Under the pieces are notes generated by a model. That model was given only the letters and a program-made list of their open reading frames with translations, searched no databases and was not told the origin of the DNA. The translations under genes were made by a program, and so were the position numbers. Shown piece by piece: positions 12,131 to 30,600 of a DNA stretch of 64,000 nucleotides. The stretch lies in contig NC_135358.1 in the NCBI RefSeq assembly GCF_051622035.1, positions 19,068,501-19,132,500 of the forward strand, written 5' to 3'. Each line of letters begins with the position of its first letter. Position 1 is the first letter of the stretch. Origin of the DNA: Arctopsyche grandis (lineage: Eukaryota; Arthropoda; Insecta; Trichoptera; Hydropsychidae).

Positions 12131-13139
12131 CATAATTTACACTTTATTAATCTTAACTGAATGTTGATGAAATTAACACCATTAAATTGACTCTAAAAAG
12201 CAAAATAAAATCTTTCCAACAGTGACGTATATGCATACACATTTATTATATTATTTAGTAGTTCTAAATACGTCAACGAGAAACAACCGAATAGTTAAAC
12301 TGAGCAACAAAAATAAATATCAGGGCGGAGACTAGCCAATCTTTACTAAGTTTGACCCACTGAATTCGAATATGATATTGATTTTTGTTGGTGGGCGATC
12401 GTTTACGAGATATGAGCGTTTAAAAAAATCCGCGATTTTTACAGTTTTTTGGCTTTTGCGGTCTTTAACTCAAAATTTAGGATTGTTACGCTCAAAGTGA
12501 GTACTGGAATCAATAGTCAGATATTTTTCCTATTAATTGTTATATTTCATTGCTTTAAAATACTTCTAATTCATTGTCTAGCGAATTTTAAAAGTCCGAC
12601 CGCTGTACTCTTTGAGGTGGATTATATGCCATCTCGCTTGCACCTAACATATTACGCGATACAACCATATATACAAAAGCATTTAAATTGCAATTACCGC
12701 TTTAGTTAGTACGTTTAGATAAAAAAAAATATTGAGATAGAAAACCAATCCTTATAAACGTGGTGAAATAAAAAATTTGCCAAATAAATGAAAAATAGCA
12801 CGGAAAAAAAATATATTTTTGACTTTTTTGGCTTGTCTCCGCTCTGGTAACTCAAAAACGTGATTTTTTGTTGCTCAGTGTTATCAAAGGCGTTAAAAAA
12901 TACTAATTCTCTCTTGTAATTATCGATTGCTTCAAATAAAACTAGGATTTTTTAACGCCTTAGATTACTATTCGGTTGTTTCTCGTTGCTTTATTAGGCA
13001 ACTTACTACTAAATAATAGAATAAATGTTTATGATACACGTCACTGTTGGAAAGATTTTATTTTGCTTTTTTGGAGTCAATTTAATGGTGTTTTAATTTC
13101 ATTAAGATTCAGTTAAGATTAATTAAGTGTAAATTATTC
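12131..13139. mobile_element. large palindromic (fold-back) element, interrupted
   Basis: The left arm (12132-12297, continuing at about 12884-12915) and right arm (about 12925-13138) are reverse complements: CATAATTTACAC...TTAATCTTAACTGAAT at the left faces ATTCAGTTAAGATTAATT at the right, and GAGAAACAACCGAATAG faces CTATTCGGTTGTTTCTC. The centre is GGCGTTAAAAAAT / ATTTTTTAACGCC. The left arm is split by the 583-bp insertion at 12298-12880. No ORF, so a non-autonomous DNA element of unknown superfamily. Confidence 0.7.
12298..12880 (+). mobile_element. CACTG-ended DNA transposon (non-autonomous), TTA target duplication
   Basis: Ends are (C/A)ACTGAGCAACAAAAA and its reverse complement TTTTTGTTGCTCAGTG, flanked on both sides by TTA (12295-12297 and 12881-12883). 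Its first 300 bp match each arm of the 700-bp palindrome at 30059. CACTR ends with 2-3 bp duplications are typical of the EnSpm/CACTA superfamily; assignment is inference since no transposase is present. It interrupts an older palindromic element. Confidence 0.65.
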
Positions 13140-13732
13140 CACTTTTTAAAGCAATATCAACATTTAGATTATATGGCGTCATTAGTATCTTAATAAAAGT
13201 AGTTTCACTCGAATTTTAGTGTGGTTTTATTATGGAGTATGAAATTTTATTGCGCCTATCAATTCATTCGAGCGTCGATTATTTATCGAACTCCTAAACG
13301 ATTTTACAGATTTATTTCGATCGTTTTTGAAGTTTCTATTCGAAATCGATCCGTGTAATTATCCATTAATGACCTATGTTCGTACAGCACACGGCCACAG
13401 TCGCCTGTCAAGCGTGTCGTATTTTGACTCGATCCATCAAACGGAAACGATGGAATTCAATCTGGAGGGTGTCAAGTGTACTATTCGATGGAAAAATGCA
13501 CAGTGCTAAATTTCGCATCCAATTGGCATCTTATTCATATTGTGGAATTCAACCACAATGACCCTATTCAGCAGGCCGTGCCTCCCATTGTGAATATCTC
13601 TTCTGCTAGAATTGAATATTATTATCGAACAGTTTCAGTAACCGTTGAACGTTAACGTATGTGTGGTTTTGACTTTTTTTTTCTTTCTGATCGTGTGAAA
13701 AATTCATTCTAAATTTTATTTTTACATATATA
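13140..13732. other. unassigned stretch with short open frames
   Basis: A segment around 13260-13560 is less AT-rich and open for about 60 codons in two frames, but I see no motif, no paired splice sites and no similarity to the other genes. Best left unannotated. Confidence 0.3.
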
Positions 13733-13773
13733 CCAGGAAGGCCTTACAGGAAAATCCCAATGCGCCTTCCTGG
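13733..13773. repeat. hairpin H, copy 1 (stem CCAGGAAGGC)
   Basis: CCAGGAAGGC (13733-13742) pairs with GCCTTCCTGG (13764-13773). The loop, CTTACAGGAAAATCCCAATGC, is nearly the same as in the hairpin at 63261-63299, whose stem is different. Confidence 0.6.
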
Positions 13774-13964
13774 CCAATTACAAATACAAATGCAGCATTT
13801 TTTTATTATAAGTCGTTGAATTGCGAGACACTGAAAAAACTCGCAAATTAACGAGACATCTATGAATTGTACATAAATTTTTATTGTACATCCATCAAAT
13901 TTCAAATAGTGGTGACATAGTAGGTAGGAAGGATTTTTAGCCATTTTTTTTTCCGGGAACCGTT

Positions 13965-14165
13965 TCAACAATGAAATCAGAGAAAATTGGCAAACTCTGA
14001 TAGGAAACGATCAACCTGGAGTCACAAATCCAGGTCTGACCAACAGCATACTCTGAAAAATTCATTTTCATTCAGGGATAGAACCCGGCACCTTCTTGAC
14101 GGTAAGCAGAAGCTTAACGTCCGAGCTATGCTGCTGGCTATATACCTATACGAGCTACTCTAACC
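13965..14165 (-). mobile_element. tRNA-derived SINE
   Basis: Read on the minus strand there is an A box (TAGCTCGGACG, 14129-14119) and 30-35 bp later a B box (GGTTCTATCCC, 14085-14075), the internal promoter spacing of a tRNA, followed by a tRNA-unrelated body ending near 13970. Consensus B box is GGTTCGANTCC. The body recurs as a fragment at 4055. It could alternatively be a decayed tRNA gene, but the extra body and the second copy favour a SINE. Confidence 0.55.
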
Positions 14166-15093
14166 GCTAGGCAGATGAATTTCGGTCGCTTATATGTATG
14201 ACTGTCCCGTTTTGAACTTTGGAGTCAAGTCGATCTGATTTTGATGTGGATCTGTTTTTACTTTTTTTGTAGTTGGATTTACGGTAACCTCTGGTTTTTT
14301 GTGTGTCTTCATCATTATTCTGACGTAGCCACTTCCTATTTATTACTTGCGTAGGAAGCAACCATATACAGACACTTTGGCAAATTATTAAAACAACACC
14401 CGTAAACCCGTCATGTCTTCTTTCGATAGACTCTTCAAATAAGGACGTATCTAATGTATGGTCGCAAAATAATTTTTATTTGATTTGTCTGAGTTTTATT
14501 ATATTGGGTTGTGCTGAGTTCCAAAAGATGGTTTGGAACTCATTCGCTACAACTTCAGATTTCTTATTAGTTAGGGCGATACACGTTCAGTTTATTTGTG
14601 GATGCGAAAAAAATGCGTTTTGTATTATATTTGGGTGCATGAGTAGATCTGGTACACGAAACCTACAATCCTTTCAACAAGACCATCTTAAACATCATCA
14701 GTCGAGCTTTATAAATGAGATGATTAGGTATACAATTTATACGATCTTCGTTTTTTTCTCACAATGATATATTAACGGATAGAAAAGTTTTACAAAAACA
14801 CTTTTACTGTATGTTAAGAGGAAAATCTAAAACCTCCTTAGTGATTTCGTTTTATAATCTTTAATAGTAATACATCTAATTTTGCTGAACTTTCATATGC
14901 ATAGTCTTTGAGCGTGTTTACATATATTTTATTCTGTACGCTACCCAAAAATGTTTTTACAAATCTAATACAAATATTAGTTCTACGTTCTAATATTAAT
15001 TTGCAATTGTAATATCTACAGTTCAATATGTATGTCCTTACAAACTTTCAGTAGACTTTGTGACATATAATGCTATAAACGGTTGACAGACTA
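14166..15093. other. gene-free stretch
   Basis: AT-rich, no supported feature. Confidence 0.4.
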
Positions 15094-15335
15094 TTGACCG
15101 AATGGACACTTGACCGACGGACACTAAGCCGAACGGAAATATGGCCGAATAAAATTTCTAATTGTTAAATGTATCAAAAATATGAAATTTGAGTGAGGTC
15201 GAGGTGATTTCCGAATAATGTATATGTTTTCAGGGATTTCGATATACAATTATCCTAATGTCCTTTCGGTCAAACTTCCCTCGACCTAATGTCCGTTCGG
15301 CCAAAAGTCCATCGGCCAAGTGTCCATTAGGTCAA
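15094..15335. repeat. inverted-repeat element of GACCGAATGGACA words
   Basis: The left arm (TTGACCGAATGGACACTTGACC, written here in parts: TTGACCGAATGG at 15094, ACACTTGACCGACGG, AAGCCGAACGGA) is the approximate reverse complement of the right arm (TCCGTTCGGCC from about 15291, AAGTCCATCGGCC, AAGTGTCCATTAGGTCAA to 15335). Inside each arm a word of about 13 bp is itself repeated. About 242 bp, non-coding, MITE-like. Confidence 0.55.
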
Positions 15336-15820
15336 AAGCCACGCACAAGTTGTGGAGTCGGTTCAAAATTTACCGACTCCGACTTTTATGATTCGACTCC
15401 AACTTGAACGAATTTAGTAAGATCTACTTTTCTTTCCAACATACAAAATCGTTAGTAATAAAAGTAATGGCGATTTTCAAAATATAAAAATTTAAAGGAA
15501 TTAAAAAATCACTAAAAATTGACTTATTGTAATGAAAATGGGTATAAATAAAAAGTAAGTCCTTTCATAGTATACGTGTATGAATTTCACAAATAAATCT
15601 ATTTAATAAAAAAAAGTATGAGACGGAGGAAATCGGTTTTGGCCACAACACATCAAAATACGTGCAATTCAACGATTTTATTTATAATGTAATTTAAATT
15701 TACGATTTTATAAAAAAAAATTTTTTTTTGAGCAGCATCTTCACATTACAGGGGTTGCCTAAATCAAATTCTGGTTTATACGCAACCGGCTTCGGACGTG
15801 CATTTATACGATCATATTAT
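15336..15820. other. gene-free stretch with short degenerate words
   Basis: 15345-15425 has repeated GACTCCGACTT-type words; the rest is AT-rich and featureless. Confidence 0.35.
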
Positions 15821-15934
15821 TTCGACAAGTTTCTCCTACATTTCTACAAATATGAGAATCGGCGTTATCGATTACTGTCAAACCTATGTCAATAAAAAGA
15901 TAAAATATCACTGAAAACACTCCAGGGGGTGAGG
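15821..15934 (+). repeat. dispersed repeat family R1, copy 4
   Basis: Near-consensus copy: TTCGACAAGTTTCTCCTAC at the start, GATAAAATATCACTGAAAAC and ACTCCAGGGGGTGAG at the end. Confidence 0.7.
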
Positions 15935-17081
15935 CTTGCGAAGGGAAGCTGTGGTACTGATTTTCTGTGGCAGCTTAATTTGTATTTGTATTATCAATTA
16001 GATTTCAAATTGTGCAGTGTTTCTCGAGGTGGTATTACACACGTGATATCATATACGATTCGGCGAGTATAAATTGCAAATCGGACACCAGTCTAATATC
16101 GATACCATCACGACACAAATGCAAATGCAGGGTGTAAAATTGGATGTGCATCAACTTGTAAACACCGAGTTACCAGTGGCGGCGCGGGTGGGGTTTCGAC
16201 GTCGTAATTTGCGTCAGTCAAAAGGCGTCCGTAACGCGGTTCACCGGATTTTCCAACGTAGCTTCACCGACGTCTATAAAATCGCAATTTCCATCTGCTA
16301 AATTGCATTTTCACATTAGGAAGCGGCTCCCATATTTACATCAGTGCCGCGCCCTTTTTTTGTATATCCGTCGACACATCCTTTTCAATTTCCCATCGGT
16401 TGCGAACCAAGTATTTCAATCACACGCAACTTTATTGAAATCTTTATGATTTTTTTTTAATTTTGTTGCGTATGAGCTATTTTTCAAGTCACTCGTTCAC
16501 ATACTATTTCTATGTACATGGTGCAATAAGTGTCTGTTGTATTGTTTACCTGAATACGTTTCCACGTTTATATATATAAGTGTGATTTGTTCCGAGTTTT
16601 GATGTGATGTTCAATTTGCATGTTTTAGACCGTACTTGGTCAATTCAAAACCGTTTGCTGGTCGTATTATATGCATCTTCGGTTTAACGGTATTGCAAAG
16701 TAAGCTCAAAACACCTGTATTATTATGTTATATAGTATGCAATTTATGCAGAAGTATGCATTTGCAAATAACCTGTCGCAGAGTGGTCTGTTCCACGTGA
16801 ACCGCTAATTGAAACCCTTTCGTTTCTTCCGTTAATGCTCAAAGCCATGTAAGTGGCCTCTACGAATGTTCCAGTTATGTGCGAAAGAAATTTCAAGTGT
16901 CCTAGTCTGAAAAATGTTCGTGTTGTCGACGGATTTGGTGTAATGTTTCAGTCATTCGATTCAATGGCGGGATGTGGTGATTCTTCGTTCGTGAATTCAA
17001 TTTGTGACAATGACTTTTCGGCGTTGTGTTATTTTTTTTGCGTAATGTCTCCTTGAATTCGTTATATTGTGAAAAATCGGA
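15935..17081. other. non-coding stretch before the bazooka exon
   Basis: 16050-16310 is less AT-rich, with repeated CG dinucleotides, and 16850-17081 leads into the ATG at 17082. These may hold a promoter or untranslated sequence of bazooka, but I see no clear TATA or initiator pair. Confidence 0.3.
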
Positions 17082-23461
<6,380 letters not shown>

Positions 23462-23549
23462 CTTTTTTTTTACTAAAATAAGACTTGAAAGATCTCACCT
23501 CTGTAATAATATTGTACCATTTCATATTTTTAAGTAGATATATTTCTTT

Positions 23550-23555
23550 AATAAA
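23550..23555 (+). promoter_or_regulatory. polyadenylation signal of bazooka (candidate)
   Basis: AATAAA 89 bp after the bazooka stop codon, followed by a T-rich tract. Several further candidates lie downstream, so the true 3' end is uncertain. Confidence 0.45.
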
Positions 23556-25535
23556 TTTTTATTTTTATTTCAATATTTGAGTATGAATTTTTTATTTTAT
23601 TTTTACATTCTGTGATGTTTTCCAATGAAATGAAATAAATATATACATAAATAATATGCAAGCTATTTTTACTTTATGTTTTATAGATGTAACTGCGTAG
23701 CATAGAATACAGCGAATTTTGTGATGTTATAGTCAGTTAGATAATGTATGTACGTATAAAGTTCATGATTTTGTCTCATTTTAATTAAATGTTTTTTTTC
23801 TTAAATATTTGATATTTTTATTTGTGAAATTAGGAAGTTCAAACATTAAATAAATATAATGTTAAGGTTAACATTAATTATAATTTAATAAGAATAGAAG
23901 AGGACTTGCAAGCGAAAAAGTGACAAATTATGTAGTCTCAACTGACGTCATTATATTAATACTTAATATTTTAAGTTAAAACTCATTGCATATCATAGTT
24001 TACCAATTTTAGTATTATTATTATATTAATAATTAACTACCTATCGGTACAATATTTTTTTAGGTTGTGCGCACTTTTCATAAACATTTACACATATACT
24101 TTTTCAGAAACTGACTGTGTTATAATATTAATATTCTCGTAGTTCCACATATGCTGTAGGCGTTACATATTAATTTGAATAAATTATATAATATAATATA
24201 ATATTTGGTAATTACCAAACAAATATACATTTTTAAAAACTAAACTATTGTATTCTGTTTATAATTCTTGTTAATATTATATTTATAAATTGGATCATGA
24301 ATGGATATAAATTTAAAAATATACGATATTTCAGATTTTATTATAATTTTCTAGAAATATATTATTATTGTCTATTCAATCTTAAAAGTAAAGTTAATAC
24401 AATCAAATTGTAATATCAAAGTAAACCGTCCTGAAATTATGTGAACAACAAATGTGTGAAAGAAAACATTGAAAAAGTAATAAATATACGTATAATTATA
24501 TATATGTATGTACAACTTCTTATTTCAATAGTGAACATGTGTGCAGAACTTTTCATTCATAGAAATTTAAATTTCAAGGTGAATTGAATTGTATATTAAG
24601 TATGTTTGTATTCTATTAGTTTTTTACTATAATTCTGCTCATTAATGTTATGTGCCATTGATACTGTTTATCTGCTGTTAAAAAGTGTATCTTCATAAAT
24701 CAATTATGTACATGAATTCATAATCATTATACATATGGTAAAACTTTGCTTTAATAGCACTTCACCATATCTGAAGCCGTAGATTTTTGCATTATAAAAA
24801 CGTATTACAGGATTCATTATCAATTATCAACTGACGTGAATATTTGTACTGCCACTATTATTCGATAATTTTTATATTGTCAATATTCTACATAAAGTAA
24901 TTTAAACTTTTGCAAAATCGGTTTTGTCACAAACTAATAAATACTTCAATCTAACTACTAAGCAGTAATAATTATGAATTTCTATTTATCTATGTCAGAT
25001 TGAATCTGCACTTAATTAATTTCTATTAGTCAGCTTTATTAACGAAAATTTCCCAGTGAATTATTAAAACTTAATAAAAAAGGTTACTATGTAATATTGA
25101 AGGTGCTAATGAAACGGATATATCTATGTATGTGAATTCACTCGTTATAATTTACATTGTCACCATTATTATATTTAAATATTATACTCATGTGATTGTT
25201 AATTGAGATTGAAAAATAGTATTGTACATTAAAAATCAACATTTTGTATAAAATTAAAATGAATGGACAGTAAAGTTATACATGTTTTTTTTAATCAAAA
25301 ATCCTCTATAATCCTTTAAACTTATAAATACAATATAATATAAACTAATTTTCAAATTAGGAATTCTTAAAGGCGGCTAAGAATCTAAACTAAAACAGTG
25401 CTTTTGTTATTTGTACTATTTGAGGCACAAATTAAATGAATAAAATTGTATTAGATCTAAACTAAACTAAATTCAGGCCACAACAAAATATATATTGCCC
25501 ATGAAAGGTAAGTAGGTCGCTAAAGAATCTTAGGC
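23556..25535. other. AT-rich 3' flank of bazooka
   Basis: About 2 kb with very high AT, no open frame of note and no repeat structure that I can see. It may include a long 3' UTR. Confidence 0.4.
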
Positions 25536-25539
25536 TGGC

Positions 25540-25889
25540 TTTCAGTGGCGGTTTATCATACATGAAAATAAGCGCACGCTTGGGCCCCCCGAATCTTGGA
25601 AGCTCTGAAATAGGCCTTTTCTACCAAAATTTACAACTTACAAATTATTATCATTGTCCACAATACGTACGAAAGAATAAATTAAATTAATACCTATTTT
25701 ATTACTAGGATTTTTTTAAATAGTATTTTATAATAGTACCTATTTTATTTAAAAAACTGTTAGTGTGTAGGCGGGGTAGGTATGTGTTGACCGTATCCCA
25801 GCCTAATGAAACACTGTTGTGCTTGTTTTTGTAAAGTTTTATTGTTTGCCTATGGTTGTACAAAGGTATTATATTTGGGCAAAAGTATG
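25540..25889. other. spacer with a possible transposon end
   Basis: CAGTGGCGGTTTATCATAC at 25542 resembles hAT-type ends seen elsewhere in the window (CAGTGGTG at 50450), but I could not find a matching opposite end. Confidence 0.3.
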
Positions 25890-26132
25890 TCGTTCAGCGG
25901 TCTCTGGATATGGTAGAGTGTCGCTGGCTCGGCATTCAGCTATGTTCAGAAGGTCTCTGGATGCGGCAGTGTGTTGCTGGCTCGTTGTTCGGCTATGTTC
26001 AGAAGGTCTCTGGATGCGGCAGTGTGTTGCTGGCTCGTCGTTCGGCTATGTTCGGAAGGTCTCTGGATGCGGCAGTGTGTTGCTGGCTCGTTGTTCGGCT
26101 ATGTTCAGAAGGTCTCTGGTCTGCTGCTGTGT
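25890..26132 (+). repeat. 53-bp tandem repeat, GC-rich
   Basis: Four full units of 53 bp at 25921, 25974, 26027 and 26080 (core TGTTGCTGGCTCGTTGTTCG, then GCTATGTTCAGAAGGTCTCT), preceded by a partial unit from about 25890. Because 53 is not a multiple of three, the array opens overlapping frames of over 100 codons in all three forward frames; these are artefacts of the repeat. Confidence 0.85.
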
Positions 26133-26309
26133 GTCGACGCTTGCTGCTGTGGGTCGACTGGCGTTGTTTGGGTTGTACCTCCTTTTATAGTGTTTCTGGA
26201 ATCACCTGACCCATGGTGGTGGTTGTTGATGCGTAAGCGAGGAATGTGCTTTTGTCGAGGGGTAGACTTTTCTGGAACGATTGGCGCCGTTCCGCTCGAT
26301 GTAGTTTAA

Positions 26310-26550
26310 TGGCTGCGGTGTGCTTCGACTGGTTTGTTTCCGCTCGACTGGTAGGGGCGTTCCGCTTGAGTTTAGTATAATGGCTGCAGGTGTGCTTCGA
26401 CTGGTTTTATTCCGCTCGAGTGTGAGGGGTGGAACATTCTCGAAGGATTTGGCACCGTTCCGCTTGAGTTTAATATAATGGTTGCAGGTGTGCTTCGACT
26501 GGTTTTGTTCCACTCGAGTGTGAGGGGTGGAACTGTCTCGAAGGTTTTGG
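26310..26550 (+). repeat. second tandem array, 71/98-bp units
   Basis: Three units starting at 26310, 26381 and 26479, each with TGCAGGTGTGCTTCGACTGG, CCGCTCGAGTGTGAGGGGTG and TTCCGCTTGAGTTTAATATA; the first is shorter. Continuous with the preceding GC-rich array. Open frames on the minus strand are by-products. Confidence 0.75.
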
Positions 26551-26739
26551 CGATTGATTCCAAGAAGTGCACGTGTTGTTTACGTGTGCGAGTTCTTCGC
26601 GGAATGTGGTTTGTTGTTGTGGAATATTCTTGAATGTTTCGATGACGATGACGATGACGAGATTCCTACAAGTGTTTCAAGTACATATAGTATGTAAATT
26701 AAAAAAATATGACTAAAATCCTAATGAAAAATCGGTAAA

Positions 26740-26890
26740 CGGACTACTAGTCATATGTGAACCAGTCACAGGACAACTGGTCGCTCTAGATCGGTCACAC
26801 GTGATCACCCATCACACTAAAACTGGTCACACCCAAAAATTGGTCACGAAAAAACCTGTCACACACAAAAATTCGACCAATTTTTAATGC
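26740..26890. repeat. cluster of degenerate TGGTCAC words
   Basis: Short words of the type ACTGGTCACAC occur about eight times in 150 bp (GAACCAGTCAC, ACTGGTCGC, TCGGTCACACG, ACTGGTCACACC, TTGGTCACG, CTGTCACACAC). The inner organisation is irregular. Function unknown; probably part of a mobile element. Confidence 0.45.
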
Positions 26891-27043
26891 TGGTGCACTG
26901 CAGAATAGAGGGTGGATTCTGATGTGGCTAAAATGCAGACAAAATACATTTTTTCTTATTCATGTGTACTTTATTGAACTTTTTATCGGGCCATGCTTTT
27001 AGGAACATCTAGTAGTTTGTTTTATTCTAGAATCGCTACGAGG

Positions 27044-27212
27044 ATAACCGCCGCTACGAAAATCACTCGCGCAGATCTCCTGTCACACAGGAAAATTGCA
27101 ATACAGGAAAATGCCCAAATCTCGTATAAAAGAAGCATTTGTTGAGCAATATTTGGGCAATTTTCCTGTGCGACAGGAGACCCGCACGAATGATTTTCGT
27201 AGCGGCGGTTTT
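27044..27212. mobile_element. MITE with about 56-bp inverted repeats
   Basis: Left arm 27044-27099 (ATAACCGCCGCTACGAAAAT, CTCCTGTCACACAGGAAAATTGC) and right arm 27157-27212 (GCAATTTTCCTGTGCGACAGGAG, ATTTTCGTAGCGGCGGTT) are reverse complements with a few mismatches; the spacer is 57 bp. No coding content. It lies about 420 bp upstream of the golgin-84 start codon. Confidence 0.75.
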
Positions 27213-27633
27213 CCTGGTAACTATTCACATTTAGGATATAGCCGTATACCATACCCGCTATCCCGTTATTTCCCCGAATTATAGTTTAGGTGTGTTACAA
27301 GCTGTAAATTGCAACAGCAATCCACAAGTATACAACAAAACAACCTAAATATAATTATTTCGACTCTCATTTCTTTCGGCCTCCCGTGTGCGTTGCACAC
27401 ATTTGTACATATGGTACGGCTTTGTCCCTACCGTTTATGTAATTATAAAATAATTTTTGAAAATACTCTATAAATATATGGTCGGAAATAGAGCGGCTAT
27501 GAACAGGTACGTCATATTTGACATTTGACAGATCTGTTTGCGTGTCATTAAAGTCTCTGATTTTGATTAGTGTTCATTGGTATTAGACTCATAATATTCA
27601 CAATTGTTGAAATTAGTTTTGAAGTATTTAATT

Positions 27634-30600
27634 ATGTCCTGGCTAAGTGATTTGGCTGACAGAGCAGAAATATTATTAAACAAAATAGATCAAAATGCAG
27701 CAGCAGTTTTACAAGAAAAGGATAAAAAGGCCTTGACTTATACGATTCCAGTAGAAAAAGGAGTCGTTACAAATGAAGAAAAACAATTTAATGGATATTC
27801 TTCGGCTAGTTCTAGTATAGAAAGTAGTACTACTGCATCATTTTCTACGTTAGAACAAAATCTAATTAATAATAAACCCAAGCTAAAGGTATCGAAAAAA
27901 TTAGGACTTAACTCCCCAAAAGCCAAAAATTCTTCATCGCCTTTAAGGCTTAAAGAAATTGTTGTGCCTGAAATAGAACACCAAATGGAGAATCCATCAA
28001 TAAACTTGTCACAAATTGAAAACATTGAAGGTAAATATTTCCCAGTTGATTTTAATATTGATGCACTTTTTTGCTATTTATTCATGATGTACTTTTAAAG
28101 AAGTTTCATGTTCGACACCTGAAAATACTACAGTGAATACAGACTCTTCGATTTTATTTGACGAAGAAAATGCCATGGATTTTGAAAAAGAAATGTTAAA
28201 AAATGAAATTTCCGTTGTAAATAATGAACTGTCTTTATTGTTAACGAAAGTAAAGAGCGCTGAAAAAGGTATATTTACATAATAGCTAGGAAATGACAAA
28301 AGTTATAATAAAAGTGGTAATTATTTTTTTCCATTTTTATTTATAGCACAAGCACAATTTTTGCAAATGGAGACAACTTATTTACAAGTATTAAAGGAAA
28401 ATGAACAATTGAAAAATATGACTTCATCTTATGACAACACATCACAAAATTGTGATGTGTCTGTGGAATCTCACAATGATATTATACAATCTTTACAAGA
28501 AGATAAAAAATCTTTAGAAGAAAAGTAATCTATATTTATATATTTAATCATTTTCTTAAAATTTTGTTGCAACGAGATAATATTTTTAATGGTATTATTA
28601 ATTACAGAATTAATGAATTAGATCTTCAAATTGTTTCAAATAAATCAATGCAACGTGAATTTGAAATTGAATTGAAATCATCACAAGAAATGTGCCAGGA
28701 TCTTTCCAACCAATTGGAAAAGGCGAGAAATGAAACTTCCAATATACTCAGTGAATGGAAGAATTATAAGATTCGCGCTAGTAATACATTAAATATGAAA
28801 GAAAAAATTATAGAACAATTGGGAAGTCAGGATAATGGGGAAGCGTCTACTGTAGATTCATTAGATTCTCAGTTAAATCAAATAAAGTATTATTATATTC
28901 AATTAATTAAAAATTATAAATATAAATATAAATATTATGTCAATTATGTGATTATTATTCGGTTTTAGAATTGATCAAGAGGTATCTGAACTTAGAGCTG
29001 AACATCGCAATAAAATAAAGGAAATTGAGCAGCTTGAAAATAGAGTGAAACTATCAGAGAAACAAACATCTATATTCAGAGAAGCTTTAAAGCAAGAAAA
29101 ATCTGCCAGGGATATTGCCGAAAAAAATGTCAATTCTCTCAATAAAGTATGTTGTCAAATTCTCATTCTGATAAAATATGCAATACAGTGTCACTGTCAT
29201 TAATGCGATAGCTCCTATCAATGCGGAAAATACTTTAAAACTATGTATTTATTTATAAAAATCCACATTTTTCTCCAGGAACTGAAATCTTTGCATTCTG
29301 AAACTGCCAAACAAATATCATCTCTTCGTGTAAAATTTAAAGAACACAAATTTGGAGATTCTGAAAAACAAACGAGGTTCAAGTTTTATAATTTTTATTC
29401 AAATGTATATTTGATTTCACATACAAAGTAAATTTAATAGCTGAAGTGTTTATAACAATTTTTTTGGTTTTCATGTTGTAGTAATTTGGCTATGAATTCA
29501 TTAAATGTAGCTGAATCTGGAGACGAAAGGGTACGTTCATTAACCCAAGCATTAGTAGCCAAACAAGCTGCTTTGGAAAGCGTTACAACTGATAGGAATG
29601 CACTTCGACTTCAATTGGAAAAAACCGAGGTATGACGTATGTATTTATAAATATTTATTTTTAATGAATTGTTTTACAATGTCCGAGATTGCTCATTTTC
29701 AGACTAAGTATCGTTCAGATCTTGTCAGCATGCGAAATAATCAACCAAGAATAATTAATGTAAATGATACAGACGACGGTAAGTATCATATACACAAGTA
29801 CACTATAAAATTATATTCATATATATGATGCATTCAGAATTTCTTCGAAATTCCAGTTAAAGCAAGATTTCCTCTACTTTTACAAGAATCACCTTGGGAC
29901 TCTGGGCTATCCCGCCGAGTTAAAAAGGCCTATTCATCTTTAGACACCTTCAGCGTCAGGGTTGGGGTATTTTTAAGACGTAATCCAGTTGCTCGAATTT
30001 TTATCATATCGTACATGGTGAGAGTTATGCATTTTTATTATTAATGATTTACTAATTACACTGAGCAACAAAAAATCACGTTTTTGAGTTACCAGAACGG
30101 AGACTAACCAATCTTTACTAAGTTTGACCCACTAAATTCGAATATGATAATGATTTTTGTTGGTTGGTGATCGTTTACGAGATATGAGCGTTTAAAAAAA
30201 TGCGCGGTTTTTACACTTTTTTGGCTTTTGCGGTCTTAAACTCAAAATCTAGTATTGTTGTGCTCAAAGTGAGTATTGGAACTAATAGTCAGATGTTTTT
30301 TCTATTGATTGTGATTTTTTATTGTTTTAAAAAATTTATAATTAATTGTCTAGCGAATTTTAAAAGTCAAAAATATATATTTTTTTACGGATTTTTTCTC
30401 CGTGCTATTTTGCGTTTATTTGTAAGTTTAACGCAAAATAGCACGGAGAAAAAATCCGTAAAAATATATATATTTTTGACTTTTAAAATTCGCTAGACAA
30501 TTAATTATAAGTTTTTTAAAACAATAAAAAATCACAATCAATAGAAAAAACATCTGACTATTGATTCCAATACTCACTTTGACCACAACAATACTAGATT

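Noticed and set aside
13327-13561. Two overlapping 60-codon frames in a less AT-rich segment
   Set aside because: No start context, splice pair or family resemblance; probably chance.
25819-26309. Three overlapping open frames of 112-123 codons with repeated LCSEGLWMRQC/ARCSAMFRRS units
   Set aside because: They come from a 53-bp tandem repeat read in all three frames; the period is not a multiple of three and no frame is preferred.
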